This document shows positions 19,038 to 29,033 of a stretch of 64,000 nt of DNA, one piece after another; the first letter of the stretch is position 1, and each line of letters starts with the position of its first letter. Where the stretch lies: positions 62,001-126,000 of the forward strand of contig CANPWL010000001.1 in assembly GCA_947584375.1 (NCBI GenBank). Direction: 5' to 3'. Under the pieces are notes generated by a model. It made no database searches. It was not told where the DNA came from and saw nothing but the letters and a program-made list of their open reading frames with translations. This DNA is from an uncultured Clostridia bacterium. GTDB lineage: Bacteria; Bacillota; Clostridia; Oscillospirales; Ruminococcaceae. The position numbers were made by a program, and so were the translations under genes.

Positions 19038-22000
19038 CTATTCTTCAGTTTCATCATCTGCAATATCCAATGCGAGATCATCTTCAATATCGTCATCAAA
19101 GTAATCCGACTCGTCTTCAATCGAGTCTTCATCTTCCTCATCGTCAATATCTAAGCTTTCTATATTTCCTTCATCGTCTTCTGCAAAAAATCCTTCTTCA
19201 AGTTCATCATCCTCTAAAGACATTTGAATGTCATCATCTATCGCTGCCTTTGGTGCCATATCATCGTCATCCAATGACTGCTTTAAATCGATTTCCTCTC
19301 CGCAGTTATCCAATACTCTTACATCGAGTGACAATGACTGAAGTTCCTTAACAAGCACCTTAAATGATTCAGGTATTCCCGGTTTAGGGACATTTTGACC
19401 TTTGACGATCGCTTCATAAGTCTTTACACGTCCGACTGTATCATCAGATTTAACAGTAAGGATCTCCTGAAGAGTATAAGCTGCACCGTAAGCTTCAAGA
19501 GCCCATACCTCCATCTCACCGAATCTCTGTCCTCCGAACTGTGCTTTACCTCCTAAAGGCTGCTGTGTAACAAGCGAATAAGGACCGACTGAACGTGCAT
19601 GGATCTTATCGTCTACCAAGTGGTGAAGCTTAAGATAATACATATATCCGACAGTAACACGGTTATCAAATTTTTCACCGGTTCTTCCATCATAAAGCGT
19701 AACCTTACCGTCTTCTGCCATACCTGCTTCTTTAAAGCATTCACGTATATCTTCTTCGTGTGCTCCGTCAAATACCGGAGTCATTATCTTCCAGCCGAGT
19801 TTCTTTGCAGCCATACCCAAATGAACCTCAAGCACCTGTCCGATATTCATACGTGAAGGCACTCCGAGAGGGTTTAAAACTATATCCAGAGGTGTTCCGT
19901 CCTCTAAGAACGGCATATCCTCCTGAGGAAGAATTCTCGAAACTACACCCTTGTTTCCGTGACGTCCTGCCATTTTATCTCCAACGCTTATCTTTCTCTT
20001 CTGAGCGATATAGCATCTTACAAGCTTATTAACTCCCGGTGACAATTCATCACAGTTTTCTCTTGTGAATACTTTAACATCAATAATAACTCCCGATTCT
20101 CCGTGAGGGACCTTCAAAGAGTTATCCCTAACTTCTCTAGCCTTTTCACCGAAAATTGCACGGAGAAGTCTTTCCTCGGCAGTAAGCTCTGTTTCTCCCT
20201 TAGGCGTAACCTTTCCTACAAGTATATCGCCTGATCTTACCTCAGCACCTATTCTTATAATTCCGTCCTCATCGAGGTCTTTAAGCGAATCTTCTCCGAC
20301 ATTCGGAATATCTCTTGTGATTTCCTCAGGTCCGAGCTTTGTATCTCTTGCCTCTATCTCGTACTCTTCAATGTGAATAGAAGTATATTTATCATCCTTA
20401 ACAAGGTTTTCATTTAAAAGTACAGCGTCCTCATAGTTGTAGCCCTCCCATGTCATAAAACCAATAAGAGCGTTCTTACCTAAAGAAATCTCGCCGTTAG
20501 ATGTAGCAGGACCGTCTGCAATGACCTGACCCTTTTCAATTTTTTCATTCTTATCAACGATAGGTCTTTGATTTGTACACGTTCCGGCATTTGAACGCTT
20601 GAACTTTGTAAGAGTATATTTTCTGATGTTTCCGTCATTCTCGCAAACAACGATCTCATCCGCAGATACACTCTTTACAATACCGTCAGCCTTTGCAACG
20701 ACAGCAACTCCTGAGTCAACACAAGCTTTATACTCCATACCTGTACCAACGATAGGAGCTTCTGTCTGTAACAGCGGAACAGCCTGACGCTGCATATTAG
20801 AACCCATCAGCGCACGGTTAGCGTCATCGTTTTCCAAAAAAGGAATCATTGCAGTAGCAACAGAAACAACCATCTTAGGAGATACGTCCATATAGTCTAC
20901 TTCTTCTCTGTCAAACTCAGAGATCTGATCACGGTAACGTCCGTTTACCTTTGCTCTTGCAAATTTGCCTTCCTTAGTAAGAGGCTCGTTAGCCTGTGCA
21001 ACAATATAATTATCTTCGACATCAGCCGTCATATATTCAACTTCGTCAGTAACAATACCTGTCTTCTTGTCAACCTTTCTGTAAGGAGCCTCAATAAATC
21101 CATACTCATTTATTCTTGCAAATGAAGCAAGATATGAAATAAGTCCGATATTCGGTCCTTCAGGCGTTTCAATAGGACACATTCTTCCGTAATGTGAATA
21201 GTGTACGTCACGAACTTCAAATCCTGCTCTGTCACGGGATAAACCGCCGGGTCCTAATGCTGAAAGCCTTCTCTTGTGCGTAAGCTCAGCCAAAGGATTG
21301 TTCTGATCCATAAACTGTGACAGCGGAGATGACCCGAAGAACTCTTTAATAGCCGCTGTAATAGGTCTGATATTTATAAGTGCGGCAGGAGTAACGACCT
21401 CTAAGTCCTGAGACTGAATGTTCATTCTCTCACGAACAACTCTTTCCATTCTGGTAAAGCCGATCCTGAACTGATTTTGTAAAAGTTCTCCTACGCTTCT
21501 TATTCTTCTGTTGCCAAGATGGTCAATATCGTCAACAGTTCCTACACACTCACACAGATTGAGAAAATATGAAATTGTTGCAATAATATCATCCAAAGTT
21601 ATATGCTTTGATACCAACTCATCCGCGCGAAGTCTAATGTTCTCTTTAAGTTCATCTTCGTTTTCGGATGTTTCAAGGATCTCTTTCAAAATTTCAAAAG
21701 AAACCATTTCATTTATGCCATACTCTTCAACGTCAAAGTCAACATAGTTTTTAATGTCAACCATTCCGTTTCCGATGATTTTTACTTCTTTTTCTTCAAT
21801 CTTGTTTATTACTTCGCCTTCAATATTTAAGATTTCTTTTACCTCAACATTGACATAAGCGATCTTTACGCCTGCTTGTTCTATTTCCTCTGCCTTTTCA
21901 TAATTAACAGTTTCTCCGACGTCAGCAATTATTTCACCGGTCAAAGGATTAACAACAGGTCTTGACAGCGTATGTCCTGCCAATCTTGACGCAATACCCA

Positions 22001-22841
22001 ACTTTTTGTTGAATTTATATCTTCCAAACCTTGCTAGGTCATACCTTTTAGCGTCAAAGAATAAATTATTCAAATGTGAAACTGCACTGTCAACTGTGGG
22101 CGGCTCTCCCGGACGAAGCTTTCTGTACACCTCAAGTAAAGCTTCTTCCCTGTTAACAGTCTGATCCTTTTGCTCAATCGTCTGAATAAGTCTTTCATCT
22201 TCGCCGAATGTTTCATATATTTCTGTATTTGTACCTATACCAATAGCCCTGATAAAAGTGGTAATAGGAATTTTTCTGTTTTTATCTATTCTGACATATA
22301 CTACGTCATTGGAATCCATTTCATATTCAAGCCATGCGCCTCGGCTTGGAATAACCGTGGATCTGAACAAATCCTTTCCTGTCTTGTCCTTATCACAAGC
22401 ATAATAAACGCCCGGAGAACGTACAAGCTGTGATACAATAACACGCTCAGCTCCATTTATTACAAACGTACCGCTGTCCGTCATCAAAGGAAAATCTCCC
22501 ATAAAGACTTCACTCTCTTTGATTTCTCCGGTTTCTGTATTATTAAGTCTTGCCGTAACTCTCAACGGTGCTGCATATGTTACATCTCTTTCTTTACACT
22601 CAGCAACAGAATACTTAGGCTCGTCATCAATTTTGTAATCAATAAAGCTAAGTTTAAGAGTTCCGTTGTAATCAGTAATAGATGATACGTCTCTGAATAC
22701 TTCTCTTAAACCTTCATCCAAGAACCATTTGTATGACTTTTTTTGAACTTCAATAAGATTAGGTATAGTTAAAACCTCATTAATCTTAGCAAAGCTCTTA
22801 CGGGTTGTTTTGCCAAGCTTGACATCCTTGACATTTACCAT
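19038..22841 (-). CDS. rpoB: RNA polymerase beta subunit with long acidic C-terminal tail
   Basis: The ATG at 22839-22841 ([11 protein letters not shown]) follows AAGGAG by 11 bases; an in-frame GTG at 22853 overlaps that site and is rejected. The 1267-residue protein contains the rifampicin region near residues 507-530 ([22 protein letters not shown]) with wild-type residues at the main resistance positions. After the conserved C-terminal helix (SLSLDVRVL), residues ~1191-1267 form an extension very rich in Asp and Glu (for example [14 protein letters not shown]), which is not needed for the canonical fold. No rplJ or rplL lies upstream; the gene has its own promoter. Confidence 0.97.
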   Translation of the reverse strand: MVNVKDVKLGKTTRKSFAKINEVLTIPNLIEVQKKSYKWFLDEGLREVFRDVSSITDYNGTLKLSFIDYKIDDEPKYSVAECKERDVTYAAPLRVTARLNNTETGEIKESEVFMGDFPLMTDSGTFVINGAERVIVSQLVRSPGVYYACDKDKTGKDLFRSTVIPSRGAWLEYEMDSNDVVYVRIDKNRKIPITTFIRAIGIGTNTEIYETFGEDERLIQTIEQKDQTVNREEALLEVYRKLRPGEPPTVDSAVSHLNNLFFDAKRYDLARFGRYKFNKKLGIASRLAGHTLSRPVVNPLTGEIIADVGETVNYEKAEEIEQAGVKIAYVNVEVKEILNIEGEVINKIEEKEVKIIGNGMVDIKNYVDFDVEEYGINEMVSFEILKEILETSENEDELKENIRLRADELVSKHITLDDIIATISYFLNLCECVGTVDDIDHLGNRRIRSVGELLQNQFRIGFTRMERVVRERMNIQSQDLEVVTPAALINIRPITAAIKEFFGSSPLSQFMDQNNPLAELTHKRRLSALGPGGLSRDRAGFEVRDVHYSHYGRMCPIETPEGPNIGLISYLASFARINEYGFIEAPYRKVDKKTGIVTDEVEYMTADVEDNYIVAQANEPLTKEGKFARAKVNGRYRDQISEFDREEVDYMDVSPKMVVSVATAMIPFLENDDANRALMGSNMQRQAVPLLQTEAPIVGTGMEYKACVDSGVAVVAKADGIVKSVSADEIVVCENDGNIRKYTLTKFKRSNAGTCTNQRPIVDKNEKIEKGQVIADGPATSNGEISLGKNALIGFMTWEGYNYEDAVLLNENLVKDDKYTSIHIEEYEIEARDTKLGPEEITRDIPNVGEDSLKDLDEDGIIRIGAEVRSGDILVGKVTPKGETELTAEERLLRAIFGEKAREVRDNSLKVPHGESGVIIDVKVFTRENCDELSPGVNKLVRCYIAQKRKISVGDKMAGRHGNKGVVSRILPQEDMPFLEDGTPLDIVLNPLGVPSRMNIGQVLEVHLGMAAKKLGWKIMTPVFDGAHEEDIRECFKEAGMAEDGKVTLYDGRTGEKFDNRVTVGYMYYLKLHHLVDDKIHARSVGPYSLVTQQPLGGKAQFGGQRFGEMEVWALEAYGAAYTLQEILTVKSDDTVGRVKTYEAIVKGQNVPKPGIPESFKVLVKELQSLSLDVRVLDNCGEEIDLKQSLDDDDMAPKAAIDDDIQMSLEDDELEEGFFAEDDEGNIESLDIDDEEDEDSIEDESDYFDDDIEDDLALDIADDETEE

Positions 22842-23000
22842 AGGCTTAATCACTCCTTAATCTAAATAAACTAGCTTAGGGTGTACCATTTCAGCTTCAC
22901 ATTTACACAAAAACAGCTAAATAAAAACCTAAATTTCACTTCCCTTTATCATAGAATTTCGTTGTAATAGGTGTAAAACTCCATTATGATACATTTTATA

Positions 23001-23029
23001 ATTATATTATAATACCAAAAACTTGTCAA
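23001..23029 (-). promoter_or_regulatory. Consensus promoter for rpoBC
   Basis: Minus-strand TTGACA (23024-23029), 17 bp, TATAAT (23001-23006), with an A-rich tract (AAAAATAC) just upstream resembling an UP element. Confidence 0.88.
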
Positions 23030-23204
23030 GTATTTTTATAAAATTTTTCAGAAAATTTTGTGCTTTTATCTTTTATCTTTCAAAGACATAATAATACCTA
23101 TGGAAATTTAGCACTTTTAGCTGTATAACTGATTACATTTCAGCAAAATCAATTAAAAATTCAATATATTGACAATACTGACTTTTGTTAAAATATGAAG
23201 CTGA

Positions 23205-23236
23205 CATAAAAAATACACACGGAAAATCTCCGTGCG
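23205..23236 (-). terminator. Intrinsic terminator of the marR-ABC exporter operon
   Basis: Minus-strand GCACGGA pairs with TCCGTGT around a short loop and is followed by ATTTTTT. Confidence 0.8.
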
Positions 23237-23264
23237 TACTCTTTATTATATGTTTATATTAATA

Positions 23265-25151
23265 TTATTCCAATTCAAAAGCCCCGGTATACAATTGATA
23301 ATACTGCCCCTTTTGAGCGATAAGATCGTCATGATTTCCCCGTTCAATGATACGACCGTGATCGAGAACTATTATCACATCGGAATTTTTAACAGTAGAC
23401 AATCGGTGAGCAATTACAAAAACTGTTCTGCCCTCCATAAGAGCGTCCATACCCCGCTGAACAATAGCCTCCGTTCTGGTATCAATTGAAGATGTCGCCT
23501 CGTCCAAAATCATAACAGGAGGATCGGCAACAGCAGCTCTTGCAATAGAAAGAAGCTGTCTTTGACCCTGCGAAAGATTTGCACCGTTCCCCGTAAGGTT
23601 TGTCTGATATCCCTGCGGAAGGCGCGTAATAAAGTCATCAGCACCTGCGAGCTTTGCAGCAGAAATACATTCTTCATCGGTAGCGTCAAGCTTGCCGTAT
23701 CGGATATTTTCCATAACAGTTCCCGTAAATAGATTAGTATCCTGTAATACCATACCAAGCGATCTTCGCAAGTCGCTCTTTTTGATCTTATTTATATTAA
23801 TGCCGTCATAGCGTATCTTTCCGTCTGCAATATCATAAAAACGATTAATCAGATTTGTTATGGTAGTCTTACCTGCACCCGTTGCACCCACAAAAGCTAC
23901 CTTCTGACCCGGCTTTGCATACAAGCTTACATTTTGTAAAACAGTTTTACCCTCCTGATATGCAAAGTCAACATCAAATAAACGAACATCTCCTGTCAGC
24001 TTGGTATATGTAACTGTTCCGTCCTCATGATGAGGATGCTTCCAAGCCCAAACTCCGGTTCTTTCCTCACATTCAGTAATAACTCCGTTTTGCTCACGGG
24101 CATTTACCAGTGTAACATATCCATCGTCCTGCTCATGCTTTTGATCTATAAGATTAAAGATACGTTCAGCTCCTGCTAATCCCATAACCACAGCGTTTAT
24201 CTGATGAGAGACCTGACCGATATTTCCTGCAAACTGCTTTGTCATATTCAAAAAAGGAACAACTATACTGATTCCAATAGGCAGACCTGAAATACTAAGA
24301 TTAGGTATGCCTGAAATCATTAAAGCACCGCCTGCAATTGCGACCAATACATAAAGTACATTTCCTACATTATTAAGAATAGGTCCTAAGATGTTAGCAT
24401 ACTTGTTAGCCTTTTCAGATTCTTCAAACAGAATATCGTTGATCTTATCGAAATCAGCCTTGCTCTCCTCCTCATGACAAAACACCTTGACAACCTTCTG
24501 ACCGTTCATCATTTCCTCGATAAAGCCTTCTACCTTACCTAGTGCATTTTGTTGACGCCTAAAATATTTTGCAGAACCTCCTCCTACTTTTTTGGTTAAG
24601 AAGAGCATAAATATTACACCGGCAACTACAACAATAGTCAGCCATACACAGTAATAAATCATAATTGCAAAAACAGTAGTTACAGCTATCATCGATGTAA
24701 GAAGCTGAGGAAAGCTTTGAGAAACCATCTGACGAAGAGTATCAATATCGTTAGTGTAATGACTCATAATATCTCCGTGATTGTTGCTGTCAAAATACTT
24801 AATAGGAAGTCTCTGCATATTATTGAACATTTTCTCACGCAGTTTCATCAGAATTCCCTGTGTAATAATGGCCATTAACTGACCGTAGATAAATCCCAGT
24901 ATCAAAGATACAATATAAAATGCCACCAATACACCGACAAGTGATAGAATCCGTCCGCCTACGTCATTCCAGTTACCGTCTTTCCAGCTTTGTTCGACTA
25001 TTGCTATAATCTTTTGCATAAAAATAGCAGGTACTGATGTAACGATAGCATTAAAGATAATAAACACTATTACAACCGGCAGCATAACAGGATAAAACTG
25101 CCATATCGTTTTCAACAAACGTCTTACAGTTTTCTTTTTGCTAGTTTTCAA
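23265..25151 (-). CDS. Heterodimeric ABC exporter subunit with canonical ATPase site
   Basis: About 628 residues: an N-terminal six-helix exporter domain and a C-terminal ATPase. The ATPase is canonical, with GATGAGKTT (Walker A), LSQGQRQLLSIARA (signature), VMILDEATSSID (catalytic Glu) and VIAHRLSTV (switch His). A ~45-residue stretch (around AREQNGVITECEERTG) is inserted between the two domains. The start is uncertain: TTG (25151) follows AGGTGA by 5 bases, GTG (25160) is the alternative; both overlap the partner gene's end. Together with the preceding subunit it should form a TM287/288-type multidrug or peptide exporter. Confidence 0.9.
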   Translation of the reverse strand: MKTSKKKTVRRLLKTIWQFYPVMLPVVIVFIIFNAIVTSVPAIFMQKIIAIVEQSWKDGNWNDVGGRILSLVGVLVAFYIVSLILGFIYGQLMAIITQGILMKLREKMFNNMQRLPIKYFDSNNHGDIMSHYTNDIDTLRQMVSQSFPQLLTSMIAVTTVFAIMIYYCVWLTIVVVAGVIFMLFLTKKVGGGSAKYFRRQQNALGKVEGFIEEMMNGQKVVKVFCHEEESKADFDKINDILFEESEKANKYANILGPILNNVGNVLYVLVAIAGGALMISGIPNLSISGLPIGISIVVPFLNMTKQFAGNIGQVSHQINAVVMGLAGAERIFNLIDQKHEQDDGYVTLVNAREQNGVITECEERTGVWAWKHPHHEDGTVTYTKLTGDVRLFDVDFAYQEGKTVLQNVSLYAKPGQKVAFVGATGAGKTTITNLINRFYDIADGKIRYDGININKIKKSDLRRSLGMVLQDTNLFTGTVMENIRYGKLDATDEECISAAKLAGADDFITRLPQGYQTNLTGNGANLSQGQRQLLSIARAAVADPPVMILDEATSSIDTRTEAIVQRGMDALMEGRTVFVIAHRLSTVKNSDVIIVLDHGRIIERGNHDDLIAQKGQYYQLYTGAFELE

Positions 25152-26886
25152 CTTGGTCACCTGCCTTGTTTTGAGAAATATATATATCACGATAGATCTC
25201 GTTTTCTGCTAATAGCTGTTTATTAGTACCTATTGCACTTACCGAGCCGCCGTCCATAACAATAATTCTGTCTGCATCCTCTACTGAAGCAGTTCGCTGT
25301 GCAATGATGATCTTTGTAGTTTCAGGAATATATTCCCTCATAGCCTTTCGGATATTTGCGTCAGTTTTGGTATCAACAGCACTTGTAGAGTCGTCCAAAA
25401 TAAGGATTTTAGGTTTTTTCAGCAATGCCCTTGCAATGCACAGACGCTGCTTCTGTCCGCCGGAAACATTTGCTCCGCCTTGCTCAATATATGTATCATA
25501 TCCATTAGGAAGCTTGGTGATAAACTCATCTGCACATGCCATTTTGCAAGCCTGTATCATCTCTTCATCGGTAGCGTTCTTATTTCCCCAACGGAGATTT
25601 TCTTTAATTGTTCCTGAAAACAGTATGTTCTTTTGGAGTACCACTGCAACCTGATTACGCAGGCTCTCCAAATCATATTCCTTTACATCTTTTCCTCCGA
25701 CCTTAACCACTCCCTCGGTAGCGTCATAAAGCCGTGAAATCAGTTGAATCAGCGATGACTTAGAAGATCCTGTTCCGCCTATTATGCCTATTGTTTCACC
25801 TGACTTGATATTTAAGTTTATATCAGAAAGCGCCATTCGCTTTGCCTTGGAAGAATATTTAAAGCTTACATGTTCAAAGGAAATTGAACCGTCCTTGACT
25901 TCATATAAAGGATTTTCAGGATTGGACAATGTACTTTGTTCAGAAAGCACTTCTACAATTCGCTTGCCTGACTCACCCGCCATAGTAATCATAACAAAAA
26001 CCATAGAAAGCATCATCAAACTGCTTAACATCATAAAGCTGTATGTAAGAAGTGCAGAGAATTGTCCTACATCCAGGTTAAGTCCGTGAGAAGTAATTAT
26101 AGTGTAAGAGCCAAATGACAGAACAAACACCATAACAGAATACATACAAAACTGCATCAAAGGGTTGTTTATCGCCAAAATACGCTCTGCTTTGGTAAAA
26201 TCATTGCGTACGTCTTGTGCGGCAATATTAAATTTATCCTGTTCATAATCTTCACGAACAAAAGATTTGACCACTCTAATTGCTTTTACATTTTCTTGTA
26301 TTGAGCTGTTTAGATTGTCATATTTTTTGAATACCTTTTTAAACAGAGGCATAGTTTTATATATTACGATTCCGAGTCCTGCACCCAAAACAGGTATAAC
26401 TATAAGAAAAATCCATGCCATTTTGCCGCCCATAATAACTGCCATAACAAATGCAAATATCAGCATCAACGGTGAACGTATCGCCATTCTTATAATCATC
26501 ATATATGCGTTCTGAACATTTGTAATATCTGTTGTCATACGGGTTACAAGCGATGATGTAAGGAACTTATCAATATTTTCAAATGAAAATTTCTGAACGC
26601 TGTAAAACATATCCTTACGTAAATTTTTAGCTAATCCGCAGGAAGCGGTCGCACAAGTATAGCCTGCTATTGAGCCGAACATCAAAGAAAGCCCTGCCAT
26701 AATAACCAGTATAACACCGTATTTAATAATTGTCTCAATACTGCAACCGTTCTTGATCTGATTTACAAGATTCGCTATAATAAATGGTATTATACACTCC
26801 ATTACAACTTCAAGCGCTACAAGTATAGGGGTTGCGATCGATGTTCTCTTATATTCCCTAATACTTTTGGCAAGTTCTTTTATCAT
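25141..26886 (-). CDS. Heterodimeric ABC exporter subunit with degenerate ATPase site
   Basis: About 581 residues, exporter domain followed by an ATPase. The nucleotide site is degenerate: Walker A is GGTGSSKSS, Walker B is LILDDSTSAVD with Asp for the catalytic Glu, and the switch reads IIAQRTAS with Gln for His. The signature VSGGQKQRLCIARAL is intact. This asymmetry is the hallmark of heterodimeric exporters in which one composite site is inactive. The ATG at 26884-26886 follows AAAGGAAAGG. It lies 85 bases after marR and overlaps its partner. Confidence 0.9.
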   Translation of the reverse strand: MIKELAKSIREYKRTSIATPILVALEVVMECIIPFIIANLVNQIKNGCSIETIIKYGVILVIMAGLSLMFGSIAGYTCATASCGLAKNLRKDMFYSVQKFSFENIDKFLTSSLVTRMTTDITNVQNAYMMIIRMAIRSPLMLIFAFVMAVIMGGKMAWIFLIVIPVLGAGLGIVIYKTMPLFKKVFKKYDNLNSSIQENVKAIRVVKSFVREDYEQDKFNIAAQDVRNDFTKAERILAINNPLMQFCMYSVMVFVLSFGSYTIITSHGLNLDVGQFSALLTYSFMMLSSLMMLSMVFVMITMAGESGKRIVEVLSEQSTLSNPENPLYEVKDGSISFEHVSFKYSSKAKRMALSDINLNIKSGETIGIIGGTGSSKSSLIQLISRLYDATEGVVKVGGKDVKEYDLESLRNQVAVVLQKNILFSGTIKENLRWGNKNATDEEMIQACKMACADEFITKLPNGYDTYIEQGGANVSGGQKQRLCIARALLKKPKILILDDSTSAVDTKTDANIRKAMREYIPETTKIIIAQRTASVEDADRIIVMDGGSVSAIGTNKQLLAENEIYRDIYISQNKAGDQVEN

Positions 26887-26971
26887 AATTTTAACCTTTC
26901 CTTTCGTCACATAAAAAGAGTAGTATTTATTTTTAGGATCTGCGTGATAAACACTACTTAATTATAATATT

Positions 26972-27436
26972 TTATTTTGTAAGCCTATCAGAGGAATATT
27001 CCCAATCTTTCCCGACGTCTCTCCAATGGACAACCATTTCATCCAACATATTATAAAGCTCTTCCAACTGATTTTCAGAAAAACATGACATCAGCTTATT
27101 TATACGTTTTTCGTAGTCTCTTTTACAATCCTCAGACAGATTATGACCTTTTTCTGTCAGCCTGAGTACAAAATTACGTCCGTCCTGCTGACTTTTCACC
27201 TTCTCGATAAAGCCGTCCGTTTCCATTTTAATAATCATCTCACTGAGCGATCCGGACTGTACGTTAAGAAGACTTTGAAGATCTCTCTGCAAAAGCTCCT
27301 TATGCTCTGATAACGCAATCAGTATTCTTATTTTTCCTGCTTTTCCGCCCATTCTGTAATGCAAAAAATGACCGCATTCACGCAGCTTCATTATAATCTC
27401 ATGGTTAAGGGATGTAATATCCTGCTCCACATACAT
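26972..27436 (-). CDS. MarR family transcriptional regulator of the ABC exporter
   Basis: A winged-helix repressor of about 154 residues, starting at ATG 27436 or GTG 27430 behind AAAGGG; the frame is open further upstream across the promoter, which cannot be coding. The helix-turn-helix and wing are in RDLQSLLNVQSGSLSEMI and KVKSQQDGRNFVLRLTEKG, the latter with the D-x-R wing motif. Position ahead of the exporter genes and a perfect palindrome on its own promoter argue for autorepression released by an exporter substrate. The ligand cannot be read. Confidence 0.9.
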   Translation of the reverse strand: MYVEQDITSLNHEIIMKLRECGHFLHYRMGGKAGKIRILIALSEHKELLQRDLQSLLNVQSGSLSEMIIKMETDGFIEKVKSQQDGRNFVLRLTEKGHNLSEDCKRDYEKRINKLMSCFSENQLEELYNMLDEMVVHWRDVGKDWEYSSDRLTK

Positions 27437-27463
27437 CTGCCCTTTCATTTTGTATACTTTAGT

Positions 27464-27492
27464 ATTATAGCAAATCTTCTTAAATATGTCAA
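27464..27492 (-). promoter_or_regulatory. Consensus promoter for marR-ABC exporter
   Basis: Minus-strand TTGACA (27487-27492), 17 bp, TATAAT (27464-27469). The -35 box lies inside the palindrome at 27482-27509. Confidence 0.85.
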
Positions 27493-27509
27493 GGTACCTT
27501 GACATATTT
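27482..27509. promoter_or_regulatory. 28-bp perfect palindrome, probable MarR operator
   Basis: Each half reads AAATATGTCAAGGT toward the centre at 27495/27496, with no mismatch over 28 bp. It covers the -35 box, so binding would block RNA polymerase. Size and placement fit a MarR dimer. Confidence 0.8.
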
Positions 27510-27632
27510 TTATTAATATTTTTGTATTTTTTCAATATCTGATTTTTTACTATATTATAAACTATTATAAAGCAAAAAGCCCTTGACCTGCGTTCACAAG
27601 TCAAAGACCATAATTAAATTATTTAAAAATTA

Positions 27633-28790
27633 TCATTGCAGAGGAACAGTTGTCGTAGAAGCCGTAATTACAGAATCTGAATCTCCGTCAGACGTTGCCT
27701 GTGTAGGCTGAGTACTATTATTTACAGCAGCCTCTGTTATTGAACTTGTTGTTGTGTCAGAGAACTGAGCAGCCATAGCTTCACTATCTTCACCGAGATT
27801 TACCGTTATGATAAACCCGTCTATATTATTTCCCGATAACTCATAGCTGTACTGTTCGTCATTCTCATCCAGCGGGATCTGAATATTTGTTTTATCTTTT
27901 CCTGCTTTAATATAATAAACACCGTATTTAATATTTTCAGACGATGTATACATTAAAGGCTTGTCATAAGAATATCCCTTTAAAAAATCTTCATACTCTT
28001 CAAGACACAAACCTTTTTCAGTCATGATCTCAGCATGAGGAACACCAACATATCTTAAATGCCAAGGCTCTCCTTGAATGCTGGTAACAGACTGCTTGTC
28101 CTTTGTATATCGAGTTATTATACCATACTTAGCAGCATTATCGGTGATCCATTTAAAGTCCCCTGTTCCTTTATATGAAGGATATCCGTCTGTATTTATT
28201 CCCAGATCTATTGACAGCCCGGTATGGCTTTCAGAAAAACCTTCTTTATTATACTTTGTTGATGCTGAACCTGTTGACTCGGTATCATCATCATAAAGCT
28301 CTTTCTGTTCCTCAACTGTTCTGTAACCGCTCCTGAGCATAAGAGTATCATTTTTTGTTGACCTGTAAAAATCGGTAATCATATTTTTAAGTGCAACCGC
28401 AAAATTCTGAGATACAGAAACAGACGAATCAGTCAGAGCAAATATCATCTTACCTTTTTTTGTTGTGCTGTAATCATACATTGAGGTAAGATTATCAGGC
28501 TCTTGATCCTTATATTTATACTCATAATTCCTGTTTACCAAAATCAAATTCCCCGAATAAAGAGTATCAGCGTTTACGACCTCAACATATGCTGAATTTT
28601 TAGACAGCATATTTTTCGATTTATCATTCTCAGGTCTTTGTTGATTTGCAACAGTAGAAACTACATTCCTATTATTATCAGATTCACTATTGGAACAGGA
28701 CGAAGCTATTATTAATATAAATATTAGTATCACAGCTAACAAAACAGCAACATTTTTATATTTAAGATTTCTCCAAATATTTTGTGACAT
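27633..28790 (-). CDS. VanY-type D-alanyl-D-alanine carboxypeptidase (M15B), membrane-anchored or lipoprotein
   Basis: Zinc peptidase that removes the terminal D-Ala from peptidoglycan stem peptides outside the cell. The N-terminus has a hydrophobic segment ending IIASSCSN, a plausible lipobox, then a polar linker. The M15 domain (about residues 150-260) shows LRSGYRTVEEQKELY, SESHTGLSIDLG (zinc His and Asp) and GEPWHLRYVG (catalytic Glu, zinc His). A C-terminal Thr/Ser-rich tail follows a small beta domain. The ATG lies just after a 5-codon upstream frame that has the stronger ribosome site. Upstream direct repeats suggest response-regulator control. Confidence 0.9.
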   Translation of the reverse strand: MSQNIWRNLKYKNVAVLLAVILIFILIIASSCSNSESDNNRNVVSTVANQQRPENDKSKNMLSKNSAYVEVVNADTLYSGNLILVNRNYEYKYKDQEPDNLTSMYDYSTTKKGKMIFALTDSSVSVSQNFAVALKNMITDFYRSTKNDTLMLRSGYRTVEEQKELYDDDTESTGSASTKYNKEGFSESHTGLSIDLGINTDGYPSYKGTGDFKWITDNAAKYGIITRYTKDKQSVTSIQGEPWHLRYVGVPHAEIMTEKGLCLEEYEDFLKGYSYDKPLMYTSSENIKYGVYYIKAGKDKTNIQIPLDENDEQYSYELSGNNIDGFIITVNLGEDSEAMAAQFSDTTTSSITEAAVNNSTQPTQATSDGDSDSVITASTTTVPLQ

Positions 28791-28792
28791 AA

Positions 28793-28810
28793 TTATTGAT
28801 AGTGCTCCAT
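28793..28810 (-). CDS. Five-codon upstream frame (MEHYQ) before the VanY-type gene
   Basis: ATG GAG CAC TAT CAA TAA ends two bases before the carboxypeptidase ATG and is preceded by AAAGGAGG at about 10 bases. The carboxypeptidase start itself has only a distant GGAG, inside the mini-frame, so ribosomes loading here could reinitiate. Translation of the mini-frame is inference. Confidence 0.3.
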   Translation of the reverse strand: MEHYQ

Positions 28811-28886
28811 CAGGAGCAATCCTCCTTTCAGATTAAAAATTACATATCATAAAAAATAAATTATTTCATTTTATTATTTATATTAA

Positions 28887-28915
28887 ATTATATCACACGA
28901 TAATTATTTTTTAAA
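28887..28915 (-). promoter_or_regulatory. Promoter of the VanY-type gene, weak -35 and extended -10
   Basis: Minus-strand TTTAAA (28910-28915), 17 bp, TATAAT (28887-28892) preceded by TGA. The poor -35 with a strong -10 is typical of an activator-dependent promoter. Confidence 0.55.
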
Positions 28916-28936
28916 GTCTTTAAGACAATTTAAGAC
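28916..28936. repeat. Tandem 8-bp direct repeats, probable activator site for the VanY-type gene
   Basis: TTTAAGAC occurs at 28919-28926 and 28929-28936, exactly 10 bp apart (one helical turn), immediately upstream of the weak -35 box. Direct repeats at this spacing are the usual target of OmpR/PhoB-family response regulators. Confidence 0.5.
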
Positions 28937-28983
28937 TTTTTGTACAAATGACCGCTTTTTTATTTGTAAATTTTGCACAAAAT

Positions 28984-29016
28984 AAAACCCGATATAAATT
29001 TTATACCGGGTTTTAT
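28984..29016 (-). terminator. Intrinsic terminator of the spore protein gene
   Basis: Minus-strand AAAACCCGGTATAAA pairs with TTTATATCGGGTTTT (near-perfect stem), with a T run at its end. Confidence 0.8.
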
Positions 29017-29033
29017 AAATATTCAGCCTATAA

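Larger units (their letters stand above)
22842..23264. other. rpoB leader and intergenic region
   Basis: This 423-base gap contains the rpoB promoter, a leader of about 150 bases without a convincing reading frame or terminator, and the terminator of the ABC exporter operon at its far end. I see no gene in it. Confidence 0.7.
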
